12,913 nucleotides of DNA from an uncultured Solobacterium sp. Its GTDB lineage: Bacteria > Bacillota_I > Bacilli_A > Erysipelotrichales > Erysipelotrichaceae. A program made the translations under genes and the position numbers. How positions within the stretch are numbered: the stretch's first letter is position 1; each line of letters begins with the position of its first letter. The stretch covers positions 1 to 12,913 of the forward strand of contig CALISH010000151.1 of the NCBI GenBank assembly GCA_938041275.1, given 5' to 3'. Positions 7,436 through 12,913 of the stretch are shown here, piece after piece. The notes below the pieces were generated by a model, which saw nothing but the letters and a program-made list of their open reading frames with translations, had not been told where the DNA came from and did not search any database.

Positions 7436-7462
7436 TTTTTAATCAACCGGAGGGTTATTGTT

Positions 7463-8095
7463 ATGAACTATTTAATCGATCAAGTGAAATCACACTTGAA
7501 GATTATTATTGCTTTTATCGTAATCATTTTAATTGCTTTGCTAACTGTATTGTATTTTAAGCATGAAGCGGATGTTAGAGCTAGTCAATATAAAGAAATT
7601 CTTGATAGTGTAACTAAAACAGAAGCGTACAATAAAGAGTTGGCTAAAGAAAATAAACTAGTAATGCAATCTATTAATGACTTACGTAATAATAAGCCAG
7701 TAAAAGAAACCATTACTAATAATAATACAGACACTATAAGATACATTGAAAAGTCCTCACCAGAAGATCCAGATGTAGTAGTCAATAAAGAAAAGACTGC
7801 CAGTATTAGATACAATGGAGAAACTTTCAGTACACCCTTACAATCTTCTGCGGCATCTAGTGTAGCCAAGGAAGATGGTACAGTAGAAATTAAACAAAAA
7901 GACGAAGTTGTTATTGATGTAACAGATATTGCTAATAGACAAATAGCTGCTCATGACTTAATGCGAGATAAAGTTGAACAAGAGTTACGCGATGATATCA
8001 AGAAACTTAAGCATGAAAATAGAAACTATAAGATAGTTGGTGCGGCTTTAGGTGCTGCAGGTATTGGCTATGCATATTATAGAGCCAAGAAATAG
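7463..8095 (+). CDS. Membrane-anchored coiled-coil protein (spanin-like candidate)
   Basis: Residues 1-12 are short and polar, 13-32 form a strong membrane helix ('KIIIAFIVIILIALLTVLYF'), and 36-76 are heptad-rich and helical ('SQYKEILDSVTKTEAYNKEL' onward). A polar middle follows ('SSPEDPDVVVNKEKTASIRY', 98-117), then a second charged helix (165-188), and a small glycine-alanine hydrophobic stretch at 190-206 ('IVGAALGAAGIGYAYY') ending in RAKK. A single N-terminal anchor with an external coiled coil resembles an inner-membrane spanin (Rz type), which would make sense only if the host has an outer membrane; no partner lipoprotein with a lipobox is visible. Other options are a superinfection-exclusion or virion membrane protein. 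The ribosome binding site GGAG (7449-7452) sits in the loop of a small AACC/GGTT hairpin. No family is recognised with certainty. Confidence 0.75.
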   Translation: MNYLIDQVKSHLKIIIAFIVIILIALLTVLYFKHEADVRASQYKEILDSVTKTEAYNKELAKENKLVMQSINDLRNNKPVKETITNNNTDTIRYIEKSSPEDPDVVVNKEKTASIRYNGETFSTPLQSSAASSVAKEDGTVEIKQKDEVVIDVTDIANRQIAAHDLMRDKVEQELRDDIKKLKHENRNYKIVGAALGAAGIGYAYYRAKK

Positions 8096-8113
8096 GTCTA
8101 TTAGGTGAAACAT

Positions 8114-8133
8114 AAAAATAAGTCTTTATTTTT
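8114..8133 (+). other. AT-only inverted repeat upstream of the GTG-started gene
   Basis: AAAAATAA and TTATTTTT form an 8-bp stem of A-T pairs around GTCT, in the 56-base gap between two membrane protein genes and just before the AAAGGTGG ribosome binding site (8137-8144). It could be a weak terminator or simply AT-rich spacer; its stability is low. Confidence 0.25.
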
Positions 8134-8151
8134 ACTAAAGGTGGTGATGAA

Positions 8152-8949
8152 GTGGACTTTGAAGGTGCTACTGGTGTACTTTCTATGGTTAAAGATATAG
8201 GTGCTATAGAATTTATTCTAATCTTGCTAGTGGCATATGTAATCTACTCCAACCATACCAATACCCAAGCAATTCTACATTTATCAAGAAGAGAAGAGAA
8301 AGCTAATTCTTCTGATAGATCAGCACAAACTGAAGAAGCTAGAATGGTTAATGCTATGATTGATGATATGAATCATCAGCCATATACATTAAATAAACTA
8401 AATGAGACATATACAAAAACAAATACACTGATTAAACATAGACTCAAAGAGACTGCTGACTCACTTGGGGCTGAACGTATTTGTGTGTATATGTTTCATA
8501 ATGGGGAGCATTCGGTTAATAATATACCTTTCTTAAAAACCACTTGTATCTGTGAATATATAGATAGACACAAAGGGGCAACTAGTCTACTTATGACACA
8601 TAAAGGTGTACCTATTAACTTAGCTAGTGACTTATTTAAACGTATTAATAATCATCAGATTACTGTATTATATCCAGATGATGAAAACGTTATTGATAGA
8701 GTCATGGCAAACTTCTTCTGTAAAGAGAATGATAATAGAACTACAATAGTAGTTACTGTATATGACTCCTCTAATCAACTGGATGAAAAACCAATTGGTT
8801 TTCTAAGTGCAGATTTTGAATTTGATCATAGGTTAAAAAGTGAAGAACTTAAAGACTACTTCACTGAACTTGAAGAGCTAGCAGATTACTTATCAGTATC
8901 TGTATTAATTAGCTATCTTTTCTTTCAAGCTAAAAAGGAAAAAGAATAA
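8152..8949 (+). CDS. Membrane-anchored protein with a GAF-like 'FHNG' domain, function unknown
   Basis: The start is a GTG: no in-frame ATG precedes it, and AAAGGTGGTGA lies just upstream. The 265-residue protein has one membrane helix near the N-terminus (about 17-33, 'GAIEFILILLVAYVIYS'), a charged helical linker (45-105), and a globular part from about 106. That part contains 'ERICVYMFHNGEHSVNNIPF' (108-127), 'CICEYID' (132-138), 'IGFLSADFEFD' (215-225) and a long C-terminal helix (237-258). The order strand-FHNG, conserved aromatic strand, 'P-I-G-F' strand and closing helix is reminiscent of GAF/PAS-type sensor folds; I infer this from pattern and have not confirmed it. If right, a small ligand or a host signal would be sensed on one face of the membrane. 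It lies between a membrane coiled-coil protein and a tail fibre in the same direction, 15 bases before the fibre's start. No catalytic motif is seen. Confidence 0.8.
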   Translation: MDFEGATGVLSMVKDIGAIEFILILLVAYVIYSNHTNTQAILHLSRREEKANSSDRSAQTEEARMVNAMIDDMNHQPYTLNKLNETYTKTNTLIKHRLKETADSLGAERICVYMFHNGEHSVNNIPFLKTTCICEYIDRHKGATSLLMTHKGVPINLASDLFKRINNHQITVLYPDDENVIDRVMANFFCKENDNRTTIVVTVYDSSNQLDEKPIGFLSADFEFDHRLKSEELKDYFTELEELADYLSVSVLISYLFFQAKKEKE

Positions 8950-8964
8950 GGAGGAAGTTCTTTC

Positions 8965-10539
8965 ATGTCTAAACCCCAATTACTTAATAGACTGAAAAAC
9001 AAAACTGATTTAGTTACCTCTGGTAATCTGTTACAGTATTCTGATACTACAGGTAAATTAGTAGAAGATACTGGTTTAAATGCCCAGCAGATTAAAGCGG
9101 CAACTTTAAATAATGCCAATATCGTTAGTCACTTAGCTAATGAGAATATCCATGTAACTAAAGAAGAAAAGAAGTTTATTACGCAAGATCATACAGATCT
9201 TAATAACCACTTAGTAGACGCATCCTCACATATCAGCCCAACTGACAGAGCTAATTGGGATGCCAAAGAAACCCCTGAAGGAGCACAAGCTAAAGTTAAT
9301 ATGGCGGCTGCATCCTTTAATAGACATATGGCTACTAAATCCATTCACGTTTCTAGTAGTGATAGGTTGTCTTGGGGTGATAAGTATACTAAAGCCGAGA
9401 TTGATAATAAGTTTGTACAGTTGGAATCTAATAATACTTGGAAAGAAGCTGTAGATACTTTTAGTGAAATCGATATTATGTATCCTTCTCCACAACGTGG
9501 TTGGACAGTATCTGTAAATGATACTAATATTACATTCCGTTATGATGGTGAGCACTGGATTCCTATTTCTAGTAATGCTGTACCTATGGCAACAGCAGCA
9601 GTAGACGGTCTTATGTCTAAAGAAGACAAAGGTAAACTAGATACTGTAGAGATGGGTGCTAATAACTATGTGCATCCTAATAATCCATCTACAAGACACG
9701 TATCTGATAAGGAAAAAGCATTCTGGTCAGCTAAAGCAGAAGACCGTAATGCAACTTATCAGTATGCTGGTCTTATGTCTAAAGAAGATAAATATAAACT
9801 AGACAATATTGAAACTGGTGCAACTAACTTTAGTATGCCTAGTAAATTAGATCCAACTATCATTGAAACTGATGATGAGCATTTGTTCGTTACATTAGAA
9901 GAAAAGACTAATTGGTCTAATAAAGCTAGTAATAACTTAGTTACACCAAATGTAAATGGTATCATGTCTAAAGAAGATAAGATTAAACTTAACTCTGTAG
10001 ATATGAATGCTAACTATTATATCCATCCACATACTCATGATCCTTCTATTATATCAGAAGATGCTAATCATAGATTTGTAACTGATGAACAAATCTTGGC
10101 ATGGAATAATAAATTAGATGGAGCATTAGCTACAGCCACTTCTAATGGTGGTATGTCTAAAGAAGACAAAGCTAAATTAGATTCCATCGAAGAGGGGGCT
10201 AATAAATATAAGCTCCCTGCACAGTTACCACCAACTATTATTGCACAAGACCCTAATAATAGATTCTTTACTGATCAAGAAAGACAATCTCTTGCTGATA
10301 AGAAAGATTCTAAATCAATTCTATTAGGTACAGCAGAATTTAATGGTAGAACCGGTACTATTATCCCACATAGTTTTGAGAATACATCATTCTCTGTAGC
10401 TATTACTCCAACAGCAAATCCTAATGGATTGATTGGTGAAATGTGGGTTAAGAAAACTAATACAGCATGTATAGTATACTGCTCTGGTGCAGGGGATGCT
10501 AAAATCCCATTCGACTATATGCTGATTTATTATAACTAA
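8965..10539 (+). CDS. Repetitive tail-fibre protein (524 residues)
   Basis: The ribosome binding site is AAGGAGGAAG, 10-15 bases before the ATG. The N-terminus differs from the other fibres: 'SGNLLQYSDTTGKLVEDTGL' (19-38), a common fibre start motif. Three 'H-x-HVT/S' units follow: 'HLANENIHVTKEEKKF' (56-71), 'HLVDASSHISPTDRANW' (82-98) and 'HMATKSIHVSSSDRLSW' (121-137) with 'YTKAEIDNKF' (141-150). A 'TWKEAVDTFSEID...YP' to 'FRYDGEHWIPI' module spans 158-201, homologous to the two modules in the minus-strand fibre. Four 'MSKEDKxKLD' repeats start at residues 217, 271, 334 and 397. The last ~75 residues ('LGTAEFNGRTGTIIPHSF' ... 'FDYMLIYYN') resemble the C-terminal beta domain found at the end of many phage fibres. 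It is likely a long thin side fibre, with the C-terminal domain as tip. Confidence 0.87.
   Translation: MSKPQLLNRLKNKTDLVTSGNLLQYSDTTGKLVEDTGLNAQQIKAATLNNANIVSHLANENIHVTKEEKKFITQDHTDLNNHLVDASSHISPTDRANWDAKETPEGAQAKVNMAAASFNRHMATKSIHVSSSDRLSWGDKYTKAEIDNKFVQLESNNTWKEAVDTFSEIDIMYPSPQRGWTVSVNDTNITFRYDGEHWIPISSNAVPMATAAVDGLMSKEDKGKLDTVEMGANNYVHPNNPSTRHVSDKEKAFWSAKAEDRNATYQYAGLMSKEDKYKLDNIETGATNFSMPSKLDPTIIETDDEHLFVTLEEKTNWSNKASNNLVTPNVNGIMSKEDKIKLNSVDMNANYYIHPHTHDPSIISEDANHRFVTDEQILAWNNKLDGALATATSNGGMSKEDKAKLDSIEEGANKYKLPAQLPPTIIAQDPNNRFFTDQERQSLADKKDSKSILLGTAEFNGRTGTIIPHSFENTSFSVAITPTANPNGLIGEMWVKKTNTACIVYCSGAGDAKIPFDYMLIYYN
9601..10302 (+). repeat. Four tandem coding repeats (about 54-63 codons each) in the fibre gene
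   Basis: ATGTCTAAAGAAGA recurs at 9613, 9775, 9964 and 10153 (spacings 162, 189 and 189 bases). Each unit encodes 'MSKEDKxKLDxIExGANNY' followed by a short loop and, in the last three, 'PxIIxxDxNHRFVTDEExxxW'. Single, more diverged copies occur in the three plus-strand fibres and in the minus-strand fibre, so the unit is shared across the array. Near-identical stretches of DNA could support unequal recombination and changes in fibre length. Confidence 0.85.
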
Positions 10540-10669
10540 TTAACAAAATAATATAGACTTGGGATGAACACGGATCCTGAGAATATCTCTTTTACTACAA
10601 TATTACTAAAACTTTTTTGGATATACCCATATAGGCATTGCCTATATGGGTTATCTGCTGTCTCATAGA
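10540..10669 (+). terminator. Gap with a perfect 12-bp hairpin, possible terminator or processing site
   Basis: No credible gene lies between the fibre stop and 10748. ACCCATATAGGC (10625-10636) pairs perfectly with GCCTATATGGGT (10640-10651) around an ATT loop. It would stop the fibre transcript, but the sequence after it (TATCTGCTG) has no T-run, and a T6 run lies before it instead. It may therefore be an RNA processing or stabilising hairpin, or a factor-dependent terminator. The other ~85 bases upstream of the hairpin show nothing recognisable. Confidence 0.5.
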
Positions 10670-10697
10670 TTGAAATGTATTTTTGAATATATATTAT
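10670..10697 (+). promoter_or_regulatory. Sigma-70-type promoter for the right-hand operon
   Basis: TTGAAA at 10670-10675 and TATTAT at 10692-10697 are each one base from consensus, with a 16-base spacer in AT-rich DNA. Transcription would start near 10704, about 44 bases before the ATG at 10748, which carries AAGGAGGA. It follows the hairpin of the previous transcript and sits at a change of gene content, which supports a genuine operon start. Confidence 0.55.
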
Positions 10698-10747
10698 AAC
10701 TGTGTAGTAATTAGTAATTTTGTTTATAGTTAAGGAGGACAATTACT

Positions 10748-11332
10748 ATGAAAAAGAAACAATTTAATTTAAGAGAACTAATCACACAACTCAAAACATT
10801 TGATTTTGCATCATATGATTTGAACTCTAGTTCTAAGAGAACAGCTGTTTACTCAGCTAAGAAAGGTAATACACTTGTTACCGTATGGACTAATGAATAT
10901 GAAACTGAAGATGGTTTCATTACACCATTAGTCAAAGTTAAAGACAAAGAAAAAGTAGATGTAACTGCAGAAGTCTTCAAAAGTACTACACTAGAAGATA
11001 TTTTGGCTACAGCTAATACTGGTGAATTTACCATCAGTCAAAATAGAGACCATAATGACCTATTAAAAGTATCTTGTCGTGCATCTGCTAAAGTATTAGA
11101 AACAAATGCTAAAGGTAGACCTCTGTTTAGATACAGTATTACTTTTGATACATTCGTTCCTATTGAAGAATATTTCAATCCTAAAACTATTATTAGCAAA
11201 GTTGATCCAACTGGGCCAATCGTATTTAACTGGCAACATGATAATTTCTTAGATAAGATTACATTAAGCAATGCTGGATTTGACTTTATTGATGAAGCAA
11301 TTAATACACTATTAGAATCTAAGGAATGGTAA
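10748..11332 (+). CDS. Unrecognised 194-residue protein, first gene of the right-hand operon
   Basis: This is a soluble-looking protein with no signal peptide or membrane segment. It starts with a basic stretch (MKKKQFNLRELITQLKTF), followed by alternating beta-type segments ('TAVYSAKKGNTLVTVWTNEY', 32-51), 'STTLEDILATANTGEFTIS' (79-97), 'RYSITFDTFVPIEEYF' (128-143), and a closing helix 'GFDFIDEAINTLLESKEW' (177-194). I recognise no family. 'TLEDIL...G' and the closing 'FDfIdeaiN' helix recur in the third gene of the operon ('TLRDILDDLNGG', 'FDIINDIVNSLI'), so the two may be remote paralogues. AAGGAGGAC precedes the ATG, and the stop overlaps nothing (the next ATG is 1 base away). Close packing with the next genes implies one transcript. 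A phage structural or accessory role is guessed only from location. Confidence 0.8.
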   Translation: MKKKQFNLRELITQLKTFDFASYDLNSSSKRTAVYSAKKGNTLVTVWTNEYETEDGFITPLVKVKDKEKVDVTAEVFKSTTLEDILATANTGEFTISQNRDHNDLLKVSCRASAKVLETNAKGRPLFRYSITFDTFVPIEEYFNPKTIISKVDPTGPIVFNWQHDNFLDKITLSNAGFDFIDEAINTLLESKEW

Positions 11333-11333
11333 T

Positions 11334-12125
11334 ATGGCTATCAATACAGAAGAAAACAAAAAATTTACCAATAGAATTTTAGCATCTATATTATATCCAA
11401 AGACATTCACTAGAGAAGAAACCGCATATCTAGATGAAGATAATAGATTGATGATTACTTCTACAATGACTATTAAACATATTGCAGAAAATACTATTGT
11501 ATATAATCCACTAGCTCCAAATATTACATTTGTGACTTACCTAAAAATTACACCTGAAATATTGGAATGTGTTGGTATTACTGATATTACTATGGATAAT
11601 AGCAGTATTCATATCAGTAATGGACAAACTAGTATAACTATTAGTACTCATCACGTAGAGTCCTTTAAAGGTACAGAAGAGTTTACTAAAGGACATTTAT
11701 TCAGTGAGTCTTATAATACACTTCTTAATATATTAGAAATTAAGAATAAGAGACTCACTGTTATGATGAAAAAGATGGCTAGACGTAAATTTAATTGGGC
11801 TATTGTGTATAATGTAAGTGATAAGATATATACTGCTACAGTAAAATCTGAATCTAGTATGTATAAGGATAAAATGGAATCTCATTATATGTACATCGAG
11901 GATTCTACTAATATATATACTCATACATCAGCTATTGGAATTATAGATGAACTACTGGCTACACCATATAAGTTTCATGGAACAAGTATAAACTATACTG
12001 CTATAGATTATACCAGAAGAAACGGTAAGTTTGTAATAGGCAATATACCATGTGAAGCTGAAGCTACAACGATATTATTAGATGTGGCTAATACAACAAA
12101 TAATATTGCTAGATTTCTTATTTAA
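11334..12125 (+). CDS. Unrecognised 263-residue protein, second gene of the operon
   Basis: The ATG follows the previous TAA by a single base (TAATATG), and the only purine-rich signal upstream is AAGGA within the end of the preceding gene, so translation is likely coupled. The protein is hydrophilic with many beta-type stretches: 'DNRLMITSTMTIKHIAENTI' (36-55), 'SSIHISNGQTSITISTHHVE' (90-109), a basic patch 'KNKRLTVMMKKMARRKF' (137-153), then 'IYTATVKSESSMYKDKMESH' (165-184) and a C-terminal 'TTNNIARFLI'. No membrane segment, signal peptide or catalytic motif is seen and no family is recognised. It does not obviously share the closing helix of its two neighbours. The order and spacing suggest it acts with them. 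Confidence 0.8.
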   Translation: MAINTEENKKFTNRILASILYPKTFTREETAYLDEDNRLMITSTMTIKHIAENTIVYNPLAPNITFVTYLKITPEILECVGITDITMDNSSIHISNGQTSITISTHHVESFKGTEEFTKGHLFSESYNTLLNILEIKNKRLTVMMKKMARRKFNWAIVYNVSDKIYTATVKSESSMYKDKMESHYMYIEDSTNIYTHTSAIGIIDELLATPYKFHGTSINYTAIDYTRRNGKFVIGNIPCEAEATTILLDVANTTNNIARFLI

Positions 12126-12136
12126 GGAGGTTACCC

Positions 12137-12778
12137 ATGTTTGATTTTAAAGAAAAATTAAGTGAAATTGAAACTATGATCGTTACTGGTGTCAATGTAG
12201 AATTTGATCCTGGTATTAAAAATACAGAGTATCTTTATATCAATAAAGAGAATTTGAGCGCTAGAATCAAAATTAGAGAATCCTGCCAAGATACTGTAAT
12301 GAAATACTACGATATGATTACACTAAGCCCATTAAGTAAAGATGATATACCTGAAGAAGACTATATTAGTCTTGTAGGTGCAAACTTCATGGATGAGGTA
12401 AATGTGTCCGAACATGTAGTTGCTATAGATGAAGGCGAACAAATCACTCTGCGGGATATCTTAGATGATCTTAATGGTGGGGTTTTATCTATCTTATATG
12501 ATAAAACTAATAAAGTCATCACGTTTTGTATTAGTTATTGGGCTTGTAATAATAGCAACCCTCAAGCACAAATTAATGTAGACTTACATTATAAGCTACA
12601 AGTATTCAGTGATCTATCTACTACAGATATTTTCAGTAAACTAGAAAGCTATGGTGGAGAAACAGCTTTTACTGTAATGCCATACGATGATGAAGTAGCT
12701 ATCACATATAAATTTGCTGTATATGATGTAGAAAACACTTTCGATATCATTAATGATATCGTAAATTCACTTATCTAA
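12137..12778 (+). CDS. Unrecognised 213-residue acidic protein, third gene of the operon
   Basis: A strong TAAGGAGG lies just before the ATG, 11 bases after the previous gene. The protein is acidic and soluble-looking. It opens 'MFDFKEKLSEIETMIVTGVN', has 'SEHVVAIDEGEQITLRDILD' (91-110) followed by 'DLNGGVLSILYD' (111-122), a beta-rich middle ('VITFCISYWACNN', 127-139), and ends in the helix 'TFDIINDIVNSLI' (201-213). The 'TLRDIL...G' and closing helix parallel the first gene of the operon in the same order, hinting at remote paralogy (inference; overall identity is low). There are three cysteines (50, 131, 137), with no zinc-finger spacing. No family is recognised. Confidence 0.8.
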   Translation: MFDFKEKLSEIETMIVTGVNVEFDPGIKNTEYLYINKENLSARIKIRESCQDTVMKYYDMITLSPLSKDDIPEEDYISLVGANFMDEVNVSEHVVAIDEGEQITLRDILDDLNGGVLSILYDKTNKVITFCISYWACNNSNPQAQINVDLHYKLQVFSDLSTTDIFSKLESYGGETAFTVMPYDDEVAITYKFAVYDVENTFDIINDIVNSLI

Positions 12779-12790
12779 GGAGAAACAGTA

Positions 12791-12913
12791 ATGGCTAGAA
12801 AAAGTAAGAATATTAATGTTAAGGTGCAATCTATAGAAGAGATTGCAGATATTGAGACTCCTAACGAGGAGCAAACTACGGTAGCAGAATCTACAGAAGA
12901 AGAAACTGTAGAA
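12791..12913 (+). CDS. Start of a lysine-then-acidic protein, cut by the right edge (41 codons seen)
   Basis: An ATG at 12791 follows AAGGAGAA (12777-12784) and opens a frame that runs to the window edge. The peptide begins 'MARKSKNINVKVQSIEEIAD' and turns strongly acidic ('TPNEEQTTVAESTEEETVE'). It is 12 bases after the preceding stop and probably belongs to the same operon. A basic start followed by a Glu/Thr-rich low-complexity stretch looks like a disordered N-terminal tail; what follows is not in the window, so no function is proposed. Confidence 0.75.
   Translation, partial: MARKSKNINVKVQSIEEIADIETPNEEQTTVAESTEEETVE

Noticed and set aside
9601..10302. CRISPR array or diversity-generating retroelement template
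   Set aside because: The repeats are in-frame coding units of a fibre with conserved residues in the 'spacers'; there is no reverse transcriptase, no Cas gene and no A-biased variable repeat pair.
10536..10742. Minus-strand 68-residue open frame in the gap
   Set aside because: It spans the hairpin and the promoter, has no ribosome binding site, and its composition reflects AT-rich non-coding DNA.
10540..10747. tRNA or small structured RNA gene in the gap
   Set aside because: No cloverleaf arms or T-loop sequence; only the simple hairpin is seen.

Overview
The window is a piece of the genome of a tailed bacteriophage (or a closely related prophage). The sequence is AT-rich, genes are tightly packed, and most are preceded by a strong GGAGG-type ribosome binding site, which fits a low-GC Firmicutes-type host. 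The standard code explains every gene: stops are TAA or TAG, with no in-frame TGA. I cannot name the phage or host species from sequence alone. There are no tRNA or rRNA genes, no CRISPR array, no insertion sequence, no integrase or invertase and no reverse transcriptase.

Layout. (1) Positions 1-2097, minus strand: one long tail-fibre gene that the sequence as given splits into two overlapping frames (2097-988, then about 1034-87), followed by the first 29 codons of another minus-strand gene that leaves the left edge. (2) 2098-2176: a short divergent promoter region. (3) 2177-3176, plus strand: a lysis-type cassette made of a zinc amidase endolysin and a small protein with a C-terminal pair of membrane segments (holin candidate), closed by a clear hairpin terminator at 3188-3214. 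(4) 3269-7435: three consecutive tail-fibre/receptor-binding paralogues; the second and third carry a tail-collar-like domain. (5) 7463-8949: two membrane-anchored proteins, one with a single N-terminal membrane helix plus coiled coil (spanin-like at best) and one with a membrane helix plus a GAF-like 'FHNG' domain. (6) 8965-10539: a highly repetitive tail fibre with four copies of a repeat of about 60 residues. (7) 10540-10747: a gap with a perfect hairpin and a good sigma-70-type promoter. (8) 10748-12913: three unrecognised proteins and the start of a fourth acidic one, apparently one operon.

How it fits together. The five fibre loci share one vocabulary of short modules: an 'H-x(n)-H(I/V)(T/S)-EER-x-x-W' docking-like segment, 'MSKEDKxKLDxIExGANNY', 'GHVIxGxNP', 'PTxPT...ATTxFV', and a 'YrYdGxxW' module. 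Their tips differ. This looks like a duplicated and recombining receptor-binding array wrapped around the host-lysis genes. The most notable points are the out-of-frame junction inside the minus-strand fibre, the multi-fibre array with different tips, the three membrane proteins interleaved with it, and the orphan operon at the right end, two members of which look remotely related.
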